DNA from: an uncultured Corynebacterium sp.
GTDB lineage: Bacteria; Actinomycetota; Actinomycetes; Mycobacteriales; Mycobacteriaceae
Assembly (NCBI GenBank): GCA_946223355.1
Contig: CAMIPB010000061.1
Location: 1 to 5,094 of the forward strand
Direction of reading: 5' to 3'
DNA length: 5,094 nt
Positions 1 through 5,094 of the stretch are shown here, one piece after another. The notes beneath the pieces are model-generated. The model did not search any database. It had not been told where the DNA came from and was given only the letters and a program-made list of their open reading frames with translations. The translations under genes and the position numbers were made by a program. The first letter of the stretch is position 1; each line of letters begins with the position of its first letter.

Positions 1-128
1 GCCTGAAGGAAGCCAAGGAAATGGTTGAGGGTGCTCCGAAGGCCATCCTCGAGGGCGCTTCCAAGGACGACGCTGAGGCTGCTAAGGCTAAGCTCGAAGA
101 GGCTGGCGCTTCCGTCGAGCTCAAGTAA
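1..128 (+). CDS. rplL: 50S ribosomal protein L7/L12, C-terminal end (5' truncated)
   Basis: The first two bases belong to a split codon. From position 3 there are 41 sense codons and a TAA stop at 126-128. The peptide begins LKEAKEMVEGAPKAILEG and ends KLEEAGASVELK. This is the conserved end of the L7/L12 globular C-terminal domain, which on the 50S stalk contacts elongation factors and other translational GTPases. The invariant EAK..VE.AP core and the closing EEAGA.VELK strand are both present. The N-terminal dimerisation domain, hinge and start lie outside the window. The gene is followed by a strong terminator, and rpoB comes only about 1.75 kb later. Identity is as good as certain from the tail alone. 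Confidence 0.96.
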   Translation, partial: LKEAKEMVEGAPKAILEGASKDDAEAAKAKLEEAGASVELK

Positions 129-158
129 TTTTGCTCGCGGCTTAAACCGCTTTAAAAC

Positions 159-190
159 TCCCGCACTGCTCGTTGCAGTGCGGGATTTTT
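159..190 (+). terminator. Intrinsic terminator after rplL
   Basis: A perfect 11-bp GC-rich stem pairs 159-169 (TCCCGCACTGC) with 175-185 (GCAGTGCGGGA). The loop is 5 bases (TCGTT) and the stem is followed directly by five Ts (186-190). It starts 30 bases after the rplL stop. A smaller GCGG/CCGC hairpin (137-140 with 147-150) lies just before it. The AAAA at 154-157 supplies a short T run on the other strand, so weak bidirectional action is possible. It should end most transcription arriving from rplL. Confidence 0.93.
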
Positions 191-210
191 GCATTGAGCA
201 CCTTTTACAC

Positions 211-238
211 TTGGCGCTAAGAGTCGACACACTAAGGT
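211..238 (+). promoter_or_regulatory. Candidate promoter upstream of the DUF3068 gene
   Basis: TTGGCG (211-216) and TAAGGT (233-238) are 16 bases apart and resemble the -35 and -10 boxes of a corynebacterial housekeeping promoter, where the -10 box (TANNNT) carries most of the signal. The start would be near 245, giving a leader of about 36 bases. It sits just downstream of the rplL terminator, where a new promoter is needed. A competing -10 (TAGACT, 267-272) is listed separately. Identified from motif likeness only. Confidence 0.35.
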
Positions 239-266
239 GGAATCAGGTTCTGGGCGTGGTGGACGG

Positions 267-272
267 TAGACT
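267..272 (+). promoter_or_regulatory. Candidate -10 box for a leaderless DUF3068 transcript
   Basis: TAGACT, in the context GG-TAGACT-GT, fits the extended corynebacterial -10 pattern (gnTAnanTng). RNA synthesis would start 6-9 bases downstream, at or next to the ATG at 281, giving a leaderless message. The lack of a convincing Shine-Dalgarno before the ATG fits this. No good -35 box is visible at the expected place. Confidence 0.35.
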
Positions 273-280
273 GTTTTCTC

Positions 281-1252
281 ATGTTGCCCAAGTCCCGTAT
301 TTTTTCCGCCCTGGTTTTTGGCCTTGGCATTGCGCTTTTGGTGGCGGGGCTAATTTTGCCGCGATTTGTGAGCGTGGATGCTCGCCTGCCGCTAGATTTA
401 AGTCCAACTACCTGGACCGTGAAGGATGATTCGGGAAAGGCGAGAGTTGTATCGGCGAAGGGAACAAAGCCTTATAAAGGCCCGTTGACTATCCAGACAC
501 ACATGGATATTCGTCCACCATCAGATATGGATTCAACCGCGGTGCGTGTGGGGCGCACGGTGATACGTGGTGGAGATGAAAAGGCGGCGTCGGAAAGCAA
601 AAACCTGTTGGGGGCAGGGGTATGGAGCTTTACGCTCGACCGTAAGTCGGGCAAGACGCTGGATGAAGCGAAGCTTACGCACACGCCGGCTACACCAGTG
701 GACAGTATCGCGATTGATGGCTACTGGTTGAAATTCCCGATGAATGCGGAAAAGACTAACTACCCGGTATTTGATGTGACCCTGCGGAAGTCAGCTGAAG
801 CCGTTTTTGAGGAAGAGCTGACACTAGAGGGTCGGAAGGTGTATCGATACCGCCAGGAGATCGAGCCTACGAATGTTGCGTTGTTGTATCCAGCACTCGG
901 CAACTCCACCATGGTTGGCAAAGGGGATAAACAGATTGAGGCGCATTTGCACCACTCTGCGACCCGTGATCTTTACGTCGATCAGCAGACAGGCCTGCTG
1001 GTTGATATGGACGTAAAAATCGATGACTATTACGCCGATGAAGATGGTAAGCGCAAAACTACAGCGCTGAAGTTTGCTGGTTCTATTTCCGAGGAAGATA
1101 CCGCTAAGTTTCTTGCCGCTGCGGAAAACTTCCCTGACGCTCAAAAAGCACGGATTGTCCGTTGGAGCCTGGTCGGTGTTGGTGGACTCCTAGCTGTGTT
1201 CGGCCTGCTTGGCAATTTTGGCCTTATGAGCCGAGGCTTTCAGCGACGATAA
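281..1252 (+). CDS. DUF3068 ('PorA family') membrane-anchored protein, function unknown
   Basis: This 323-residue protein has one hydrophobic helix at each end (about residues 7-28 and 292-314) and about 260 polar residues between. This predicts two membrane passes with the large middle domain outside the cytoplasm and both short, basic ends inside (MLPKSR at the start, SRGFQRR at the end). The central blocks match the actinobacterial DUF3068 family as I know it: DGYWLKFP..AEK..YPVFD (about 146-165), the GRKVYRYRQEIEPTNV strand (about 184-199) and LYVDQQTGLLVDM (about 231-243). Databases also call this family 'porin PorA family', but it has no likeness in size or layout to the 45-residue PorA channel of C. 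glutamicum. The ATG at 281 is the only usable upstream start in this frame, because TAA at 233-235 closes it. No strong Shine-Dalgarno is visible. Family assignment is firm; function is unknown. Confidence 0.88.
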   Translation: MLPKSRIFSALVFGLGIALLVAGLILPRFVSVDARLPLDLSPTTWTVKDDSGKARVVSAKGTKPYKGPLTIQTHMDIRPPSDMDSTAVRVGRTVIRGGDEKAASESKNLLGAGVWSFTLDRKSGKTLDEAKLTHTPATPVDSIAIDGYWLKFPMNAEKTNYPVFDVTLRKSAEAVFEEELTLEGRKVYRYRQEIEPTNVALLYPALGNSTMVGKGDKQIEAHLHHSATRDLYVDQQTGLLVDMDVKIDDYYADEDGKRKTTALKFAGSISEEDTAKFLAAAENFPDAQKARIVRWSLVGVGGLLAVFGLLGNFGLMSRGFQRR

Positions 1253-1273
1253 AGGTGACGTAAATTCAGCTCT

Positions 1274-1291
1274 CAGGCTTGCCCTAGCCTG
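1274..1291 (+). terminator. Weak hairpin after the DUF3068 gene, possible terminator
   Basis: A 6-bp stem pairs CAGGCT (1274-1279) with AGCCTG (1286-1291) around a 6-base loop, starting 22 bases after the stop codon. It is followed by an A/T-rich stretch (TAATTATTAAAAT) rather than a clean T run, so termination is probably weak or absent. The A/T-rich stretch may instead belong to the next promoter. Confidence 0.3.
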
Positions 1292-1304
1292 TAATTATTA
1301 AAAT
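1279..1304 (+). promoter_or_regulatory. Candidate promoter for the small membrane gene
   Basis: TAAAAT (1299-1304) is a close match to a -10 box. The only -35-like sequence, TTGCCC (1279-1284), is just 14 bases upstream, which is short, but corynebacterial promoters often lack a clear -35. The resulting leader would be about 125 bases. Other TANNNT-like hexamers follow (TAGCGT 1309-1314, TACTAC 1317-1322), so the real start could be further down. Apart from these signals I see nothing gene-like in 1305-1422. Confidence 0.28.
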
Positions 1305-1422
1305 CGTCTAGCGTGGTACTACCTGGAATGTAGGAGATTTCGGTAGGGAATTTCTGAACATCAGCATTTCGAGGTGGGGCGGGGATAGCCCGGTTAGTTG
1401 GTTGTGGAAGGCCGAGGGAATC

Positions 1423-1428
1423 AAGGAG
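1423..1428 (+). promoter_or_regulatory. Shine-Dalgarno site fixing the TTG start at 1437
   Basis: AAGGAG lies 8 bases before the TTG at 1437-1439. It is the strongest ribosome binding site in the window. It argues for the 65-codon product over the 78-codon reading frame from TTG 1398, which has no such site at the right distance. Confidence 0.75.
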
Positions 1429-1436
1429 TTAAAGAA

Positions 1437-1634
1437 TTGTCGGTTGGAAAGGCTGTGGGCGCTGTCGTTGTTGTGGCGGTACTTATTGCCGGTGCTTTGG
1501 TGGTGGGCGAGAACCGCCTCCACGCCCGCGAAATTCGATCTCTCGTAGAGGGGGCTGAAGCGAGAGGGCAGGGGTATGAACTAGTTATTCATAATGAACT
1601 GCTCAATCACTATTCATTTGAAGTGAAGGAGTAG
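1437..1634 (+). CDS. Small single-helix membrane protein, function unknown
   Basis: This is a 65-residue product from a TTG start, placed by AAGGAG 8 bases upstream, ending at TAG 1632-1634. Residues 6-24 form an Ala/Val/Leu/Ile-rich helix (AVGAVVVVAVLIAGALVVG). A polar tail of about 41 residues follows, first amphipathic (ENRLHAREIRSLVEGAEARG) and then strand-like (YELVIHNELLNHYSFEVKE). The N-terminus carries a single Lys, and the flank after the helix is mixed in charge, so orientation is unclear; an uncleaved signal anchor or a signal peptide are both possible. I do not recognise a family. It lies 184 bases after the DUF3068 gene and 252 bases before the rpoB TTG start. The strong Shine-Dalgarno, the single well-formed helix and the same strand as its neighbours support a real gene. 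Confidence 0.7.
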   Translation: MSVGKAVGAVVVVAVLIAGALVVGENRLHAREIRSLVEGAEARGQGYELVIHNELLNHYSFEVKE

Positions 1635-1653
1635 TGGAGTTTGGCGTGTTTGT

Positions 1654-1685
1654 TTGTGTTGCGAAGTGCGAAGTTATGGTATAGG
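1654..1685 (+). promoter_or_regulatory. Candidate upstream rpoB promoter with tandem 7-base repeat
   Basis: A perfect tandem repeat TGCGAAG-TGCGAAG (1660-1673) is followed directly by TATGGT (1675-1680), a good corynebacterial -10, which overlaps TATAGG (1680-1685). -35-like TTGTGT (1654-1659) or TTGCGA (1659-1664) sit about 15 bases upstream of the respective -10. It lies 20-50 bases after the small gene's stop. If active, the rpoB leader would be about 200 bases and would include the inverted repeat at 1725-1768. Based on motifs only. Confidence 0.35.
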
Positions 1686-1724
1686 CTTATTCGTTGCGCT
1701 GGAATCGCGAATTTCAGGCACGTT

Positions 1725-1768
1725 TCGCCTTTTCAAGCGGTGATGGAAAAACCGACTTGACAAGGTGA
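1725..1768. repeat. Long imperfect inverted repeat in the rpoB leader
   Basis: The arms 1725-1741 and 1751-1768 pair almost throughout. CGGT pairs with ACCG, then there is one bulged A (1755), CAAG with CTTG, TA, one T/C mismatch (1732/1761), CCTT with AAGG, a G-T pair (1727/1766), and CG and TA closing pairs. The loop is 9 bases (GATGGAAAA). No T run follows, so it is not a standard terminator. It could be an RNA hairpin in the rpoB message (a processing or stability element) or a DNA operator, since its right arm contains the TTGACA at 1757-1762. Confidence 0.6.
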
Positions 1769-1782
1769 CTTTGTGCTATCTG
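1757..1782 (+). promoter_or_regulatory. Candidate proximal rpoB promoter
   Basis: TTGACA (1757-1762) is a perfect -35 consensus. The best -10 is TATCTG (1777-1782), preceded by TGC as in an extended -10, but the spacer is only 14 bases and the final T of the box is missing. Transcription would start near 1789, about 80-100 bases before the rpoB start codon. The -35 lies inside the right arm of the inverted repeat, so a protein bound there could block it. The perfect -35 is encouraging; the poor spacing lowers confidence. Confidence 0.4.
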
Positions 1783-1808
1783 GACGCGCGATCTCCAACT
1801 CAGACCGA

Positions 1809-1841
1809 ATGCTAAATCTACCAGCGGTTTTGCTCTCGTAA
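1809..1841 (+). other. Possible 10-codon upstream ORF in the rpoB leader
   Basis: ATG 1809 to TAA 1839-1841 encodes MLNLPAVLLS, 27 bases before the rpoB GTG and 45 before the TTG. No Shine-Dalgarno precedes it. Its stop codon falls in the loop of both competing hairpins at 1832-1853. A short ORF like this arises easily by chance. Confidence 0.2.
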
Positions 1842-1853
1842 GCCAGAGCGAGA
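1832..1853 (+). other. Two mutually exclusive short hairpins before the rpoB start
   Basis: GCTCT (1832-1836) can pair with AGAGC (1845-1849), or TCTCG (1834-1838) with CGAGA (1849-1853). The two 5-bp stems share bases and cannot form together. Neither covers the GGAAGGA at 1874-1880. Stability is low for both, so a role is uncertain. Confidence 0.25.
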
Positions 1854-1873
1854 TGCAATCCGCGTGAGGTGCT

Positions 1874-1880
1874 GGAAGGA
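1874..1880 (+). promoter_or_regulatory. Shine-Dalgarno site favouring the rpoB TTG start
   Basis: GGAAGGA ends 6 bases before TTG 1887-1889, which is ideal spacing. The alternative in-frame GTG at 1869-1871 has no purine-rich site at a suitable distance. The site lies inside the codons LEGP that would be translated if the GTG were used. Confidence 0.7.
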
Positions 1881-1886
1881 CCCATC

Positions 1887-4800
1887 TTGGCAGTCTCCCG
1901 CCAGACCAAGTCAGTGGCCAATATCCCTGGAGCCCCGAAGCGGTACTCGTTCGCGAAAATCAGCGAACCAATTTCCGTTCCGGGTCTACTTGACTTACAA
2001 CGTGACTCTTTTGCATGGCTCATCGGCACGCCAGAATGGCGTGAACGTCAGGCCGAAGAACGTGGTGCGGATGCGCGCATCACCAGTGGCTTGGAGGACA
2101 TTCTAGAGGAATTGTCCCCAATTCAGGACTACTCAGGCAACATGAGCCTGTCTTTGTCCGAGCCACGCTTCGAGCCGGTGAAAAACACCGTTGACGAGTG
2201 CAAGGAAAAAGACATTAACTACTCCGCGCCACTGTATGTGACCGCAGAGTTTATCAACAACGAAACCCAGGAGATTAAGTCCCAGACTGTCTTCATTGGT
2301 GACTTCCCAATGATGACGGACAAGGGCACGTTTATCGTGAACGGCACCGAGCGTGTCGTGGTCTCCCAGTTGGTTCGTTCCCCAGGCGTCTACTTCGATC
2401 AGACTATTGATAAGTCCACGGAGCGTCCTTTGCACGCAGTGAAGGTCATCCCTTCCCGTGGTGCATGGTTGGAGTTTGACGTTGACAAGCGTGACACCGT
2501 TGGCGTCCGCATCGACCGCAAGCGTCGCCAGCCAGTAACCGTGCTGTTGAAGGCATTGGGCTGGACTGAGGAGCAGATCCGTGAGCGCTTCGGCTTCTCC
2601 GAGCTCATGATGTCCACCCTCGAGTCCGATGGTGTAACGAATACCGATGAGGCTTTGCTTGAGGTTTACCGCAAGCAGCGCCCAGGCGAGCAGCCTACTC
2701 GTGACTTGGCGCAGTCTTTGCTGGAAAATTCCTTCTTCCGTCCAAAGCGCTATGACTTGGCAAAGGTGGGCCGCTATAAGGTCAACCGCAAGCTCGGCCT
2801 CGGCGGAGATCATGAGGGTCTGATGACCTTGACTGAGGAAGACATCGCTGTCGCCCTCGAGTACTTGGTTCGTCTGCACGTTGGCGAACGTGAGATGAAG
2901 GCTCCTAACGGTGAGATGATCCCAATCAACACCGACGATATTGACCACTTTGGTAATCGCCGCCTACGTACCGTTGGTGAGCTCATCCAGAACCAGGTCC
3001 GCGTTGGTTTGTCCCGTATGGAGCGTGTTGTTCGTGAACGCATGACCACCCAGGATGCTGAGTCGATCACGCCAACTTCGCTCATTAACGTACGCCCGGT
3101 ATCTGCGGCTATCCGCGAGTTCTTCGGAACGTCCCAGCTGTCTCAGTTCATGGACCACAACAACTCCCTGTCGGGCTTGACACACAAGCGTCGCTTGTCC
3201 GCGCTAGGACCAGGCGGTTTGTCTCGTGAGCGCGCTGGTATTGAGGTGCGAGACGTTCACCCATCTCACTATGGCCGTATGTGCCCAATTGAGACTCCCG
3301 AAGGTCCAAACATTGGTCTGATTGGTTCTTTGGCTTCCTATGCTCGCGTGAATTCCTTCGGCTTCATTGAGACTCCTTACCGCAAGGTAGTGGACGGCAA
3401 GGTCACTGACCAGGTGGAATACATCACCGCTGATGAAGAAGATCGTTATTCCATCGCGCAGGCTGAGGTGGAACAGGACGCTGATGGCACCATTATTGGT
3501 GACCGCATTGAGGTTCGCCTGAAGGACGGCGACATCGGCGTGACTGACGCTTCTGGCGTTGACTACATTGACGTTTCCCCACGTCAGATGGTTTCTGTTG
3601 CAACTGCAATGATTCCGTTCTTGGAGCACGATGATGCTAACCGCGCACTGATGGGTGCGAACATGCAGCGCCAGGCAGTTCCTCTGGTTCGTGCAGAAGC
3701 TCCATACGTGGGCACCGGCATGGAACAGCGTGCTGCTTATGATGCAGGTGACTTGGTTATCACCCCTAAGGCTGGTGTGGTTGAAAACGTCTCCGCAGAC
3801 ATGATCACCATCATGGATGACGAGGGCATTCGCGACACCTACATGCTGCGTAAGTTCGAACGCACCAACCAGGGCACCAACTACAACCAGACTCCGCTGG
3901 TAAACATTGGTGACCGCGTTGAGGCTGGTCAGGTTCTGGCTGATGGTCCTGGTACCCACAACGGCGAAATGTCGCTCGGCCGTAACCTGCTGGTTGCGTT
4001 TATGCCGTGGGAAGGCCACAACTACGAGGATGCGATCATCCTTAACCAGTCTCTCGTGGAGCAGGATATCCTGACCTCCATCCACATCGAGGAGCACGAG
4101 ATTGACGCTCGTGACACCAAGCTCGGTGCGGAAGAGATCACCCGTGAGATTCCAAACGTCTCCGAGGATGTTCTCCGTGACCTCGATGACCGCGGCATTG
4201 TCCGCATCGGCGCTGACGTTCGTGCAGGCGACATTCTGGTAGGTAAGGTCACTCCTAAGGGTGAGACTGAGCTGACCCCAGAAGAGCGTTTGCTGCGTGC
4301 CATCTTCGGTGAGAAGGCTCGCGAGGTTCGCGATACTTCCATGAAGGTTCCTCACGGTGAGACCGGCAAGGTGATCGGCGTTGCTCGCTTCTCCCGCGAG
4401 GATGACGATGATTTGGCACCGGGCGTCAACGAGATGATCCGTGTCTACGTTGCTCAGAAGCGTAAGATTCAGGACGGCGATAAGCTCGCTGGCCGCCACG
4501 GCAACAAGGGCGTTGTAGGTAAGATTCTTCCTCCTGAGGACATGCCATTCATGGCTGACGGCACCCCGGTTGACGTCATCTTGAACACCCACGGTGTTCC
4601 ACGTCGTATGAACATCGGTCAGGTTTTGGAGATTCACTTGGGCTGGCTGGCGCACACCGGCTGGACCATTGATACTGAGGATCCAAAGAACGCGGATATC
4701 CTGAATACGCTGCCTGAGGAGCTTTACGACGTTCCAGCTGACTCGCTGACCGCCACCCCGGTTTTCGACGGTGCTTCAAACGAGGAAATTTCTCGTCTGC

Positions 4801-5094
4801 TCGCTTCCTCGAAGCCAAACCGTGACGGTGACGTCATGATCGATGAGCACGGTAAGACACAGCTTTTCGACGGCCGCTCGGGTGAACCATACGCGCACCC
4901 AATCTCCATTGGCTACATGTACATCTTGAAGCTGCACCACCTAATTGACGAGAAGATTCACGCTCGTTCCACTGGCCCTTACTCCATGATTACCCAGCAG
5001 CCACTGGGTGGTAAGGCACAGTTCGGTGGCCAGCGCTTTGGCGAGATGGAGGTGTGGGCGATGCAGGCATACGGCGCTGCCTACACCCTGCAGG
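1887..5094 (+). CDS. rpoB: DNA-directed RNA polymerase beta subunit (3' truncated)
   Basis: This is the beta subunit of core RNA polymerase, which forms much of the active-site cleft and the rifampicin pocket. From TTG 1887 there are 1069 complete codons, ending ...AYGAAYTLQ at the edge; corynebacterial RpoB is about 1160 residues, so roughly 90 are missing. Landmarks in order (TTG numbering): SPIQDYSGNMSL near the N-terminus; FIGDFPMMTDKGTFIVNG and VVSQLVRSPGVYF of the protrusion; VIPSRGAWLEFDVDKR; the rifampicin region GTSQLSQFMDHNNSLSGLTHKRRL (starting near residue 414); MCPIETPEGPNIGLI (from 465); MPWEGHNYEDAI, with the acidic pair E714/D715; and GDKLAGRHGNKG, with K866 and K874 matching E. 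coli K1065 and K1073 at the catalytic centre. TTG 1887 (MAVSRQTKS) is chosen for its Shine-Dalgarno. GTG 1869 would add six residues (VLEGPI) and matches how related genes are often annotated. No frameshift or stop is seen. Confidence 0.98.
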   Translation, partial: MAVSRQTKSVANIPGAPKRYSFAKISEPISVPGLLDLQRDSFAWLIGTPEWRERQAEERGADARITSGLEDILEELSPIQDYSGNMSLSLSEPRFEPVKNTVDECKEKDINYSAPLYVTAEFINNETQEIKSQTVFIGDFPMMTDKGTFIVNGTERVVVSQLVRSPGVYFDQTIDKSTERPLHAVKVIPSRGAWLEFDVDKRDTVGVRIDRKRRQPVTVLLKALGWTEEQIRERFGFSELMMSTLESDGVTNTDEALLEVYRKQRPGEQPTRDLAQSLLENSFFRPKRYDLAKVGRYKVNRKLGLGGDHEGLMTLTEEDIAVALEYLVRLHVGEREMKAPNGEMIPINTDDIDHFGNRRLRTVGELIQNQVRVGLSRMERVVRERMTTQDAESITPTSLINVRPVSAAIREFFGTSQLSQFMDHNNSLSGLTHKRRLSALGPGGLSRERAGIEVRDVHPSHYGRMCPIETPEGPNIGLIGSLASYARVNSFGFIETPYRKVVDGKVTDQVEYITADEEDRYSIAQAEVEQDADGTIIGDRIEVRLKDGDIGVTDASGVDYIDVSPRQMVSVATAMIPFLEHDDANRALMGANMQRQAVPLVRAEAPYVGTGMEQRAAYDAGDLVITPKAGVVENVSADMITIMDDEGIRDTYMLRKFERTNQGTNYNQTPLVNIGDRVEAGQVLADGPGTHNGEMSLGRNLLVAFMPWEGHNYEDAIILNQSLVEQDILTSIHIEEHEIDARDTKLGAEEITREIPNVSEDVLRDLDDRGIVRIGADVRAGDILVGKVTPKGETELTPEERLLRAIFGEKAREVRDTSMKVPHGETGKVIGVARFSREDDDDLAPGVNEMIRVYVAQKRKIQDGDKLAGRHGNKGVVGKILPPEDMPFMADGTPVDVILNTHGVPRRMNIGQVLEIHLGWLAHTGWTIDTEDPKNADILNTLPEELYDVPADSLTATPVFDGASNEEISRLLASSKPNRDGDVMIDEHGKTQLFDGRSGEPYAHPISIGYMYILKLHHLIDEKIHARSTGPYSMITQQPLGGKAQFGGQRFGEMEVWAMQAYGAAYTLQ

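Noticed and set aside
25..429. 134-codon plus-strand frame across the rplL end and terminator
   Set aside because: It starts out of frame inside rplL, runs through the terminator hairpin and into the DUF3068 gene in the wrong frame. The arginine-rich peptide is typical of an out-of-frame reading.
824..1144. 106-codon minus-strand frame inside the DUF3068 gene
   Set aside because: Antisense to conserved DUF3068 blocks, with no likeness to a known protein.
1325..1345. GGAAT...CGGTA as an ECF sigma-factor promoter
   Set aside because: The boxes are only about 11 bases apart, well short of the 16-19 expected.
1380..1392. CGGG/CCCG mini-hairpin upstream of the small gene
   Set aside because: Only a 4-bp stem in a G-rich stretch, with no T run; it can arise by chance.
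1733..2029. 98-codon minus-strand frame over the rpoB leader and start
   Set aside because: More than half overlaps the rpoB N-terminus in antisense. The rest covers the inverted repeat and leader signals, with no ribosome binding site.
2133..2948. 271-codon minus-strand open reading frame
   Set aside because: Also fully antisense to conserved rpoB sequence, with no recognisable domain or ribosome binding site.
3204..4655. 483-codon minus-strand open reading frame
   Set aside because: It lies wholly antisense to the catalytic core of rpoB. Its protein is low-complexity in character (rich in V, N, L, H, T) with no recognisable motif. Strong codon bias in highly expressed genes commonly leaves such antisense frames open.

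Overview
The window looks like a mid-GC member of Corynebacterium (Actinobacteria). The strongest evidence is RpoB, whose N-terminus and core read like the corynebacterial beta subunits I remember. It has the AVSRQTKS start region, the SQLSQFMD..NNSLSGLTHKRR rifampicin region and the actinobacterial spacing between catalytic blocks. An L7/L12 tail lies upstream, and a DUF3068 ('PorA family') membrane protein, a family found in Actinobacteria, lies between them. Species cannot be fixed from the sequence alone.

Layout, all on the + strand: (1) the last 41 codons of rplL (1-128), ended by a textbook intrinsic terminator (159-190); (2) a 323-residue DUF3068 protein with a membrane helix at each end (281-1252), possibly read from a leaderless transcript; (3) a 184-base gap with a weak hairpin and a possible promoter, then a 65-codon single-helix membrane protein with a TTG start and a strong Shine-Dalgarno (1437-1634); (4) a 252-base rpoB leader with a tandem 7-base repeat, a long imperfect inverted repeat overlapping a TTGACA box, a 10-codon upstream ORF and two competing small hairpins; (5) rpoB, running off the right edge with about 90 codons missing.

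rplL and rpoB belong to the conserved ribosome/RNA polymerase block. In many bacteria they are adjacent and partly co-transcribed. Here a strong terminator and two unrelated envelope-type genes separate them, so rpoB probably relies on its own promoter in the 1635-1868 region. Nothing links the two small membrane proteins to transcription or translation; their position may only be historical.

I see no mobile element, CRISPR array, tRNA or rRNA. The several long minus-strand reading frames, including one of 483 codons, are antisense shadows of rpoB. I found no clear new biological system. The parts worth a second look are the rpoB leader, the small TTG-start membrane gene, the start codon of rpoB and two substitutions in its rifampicin region.
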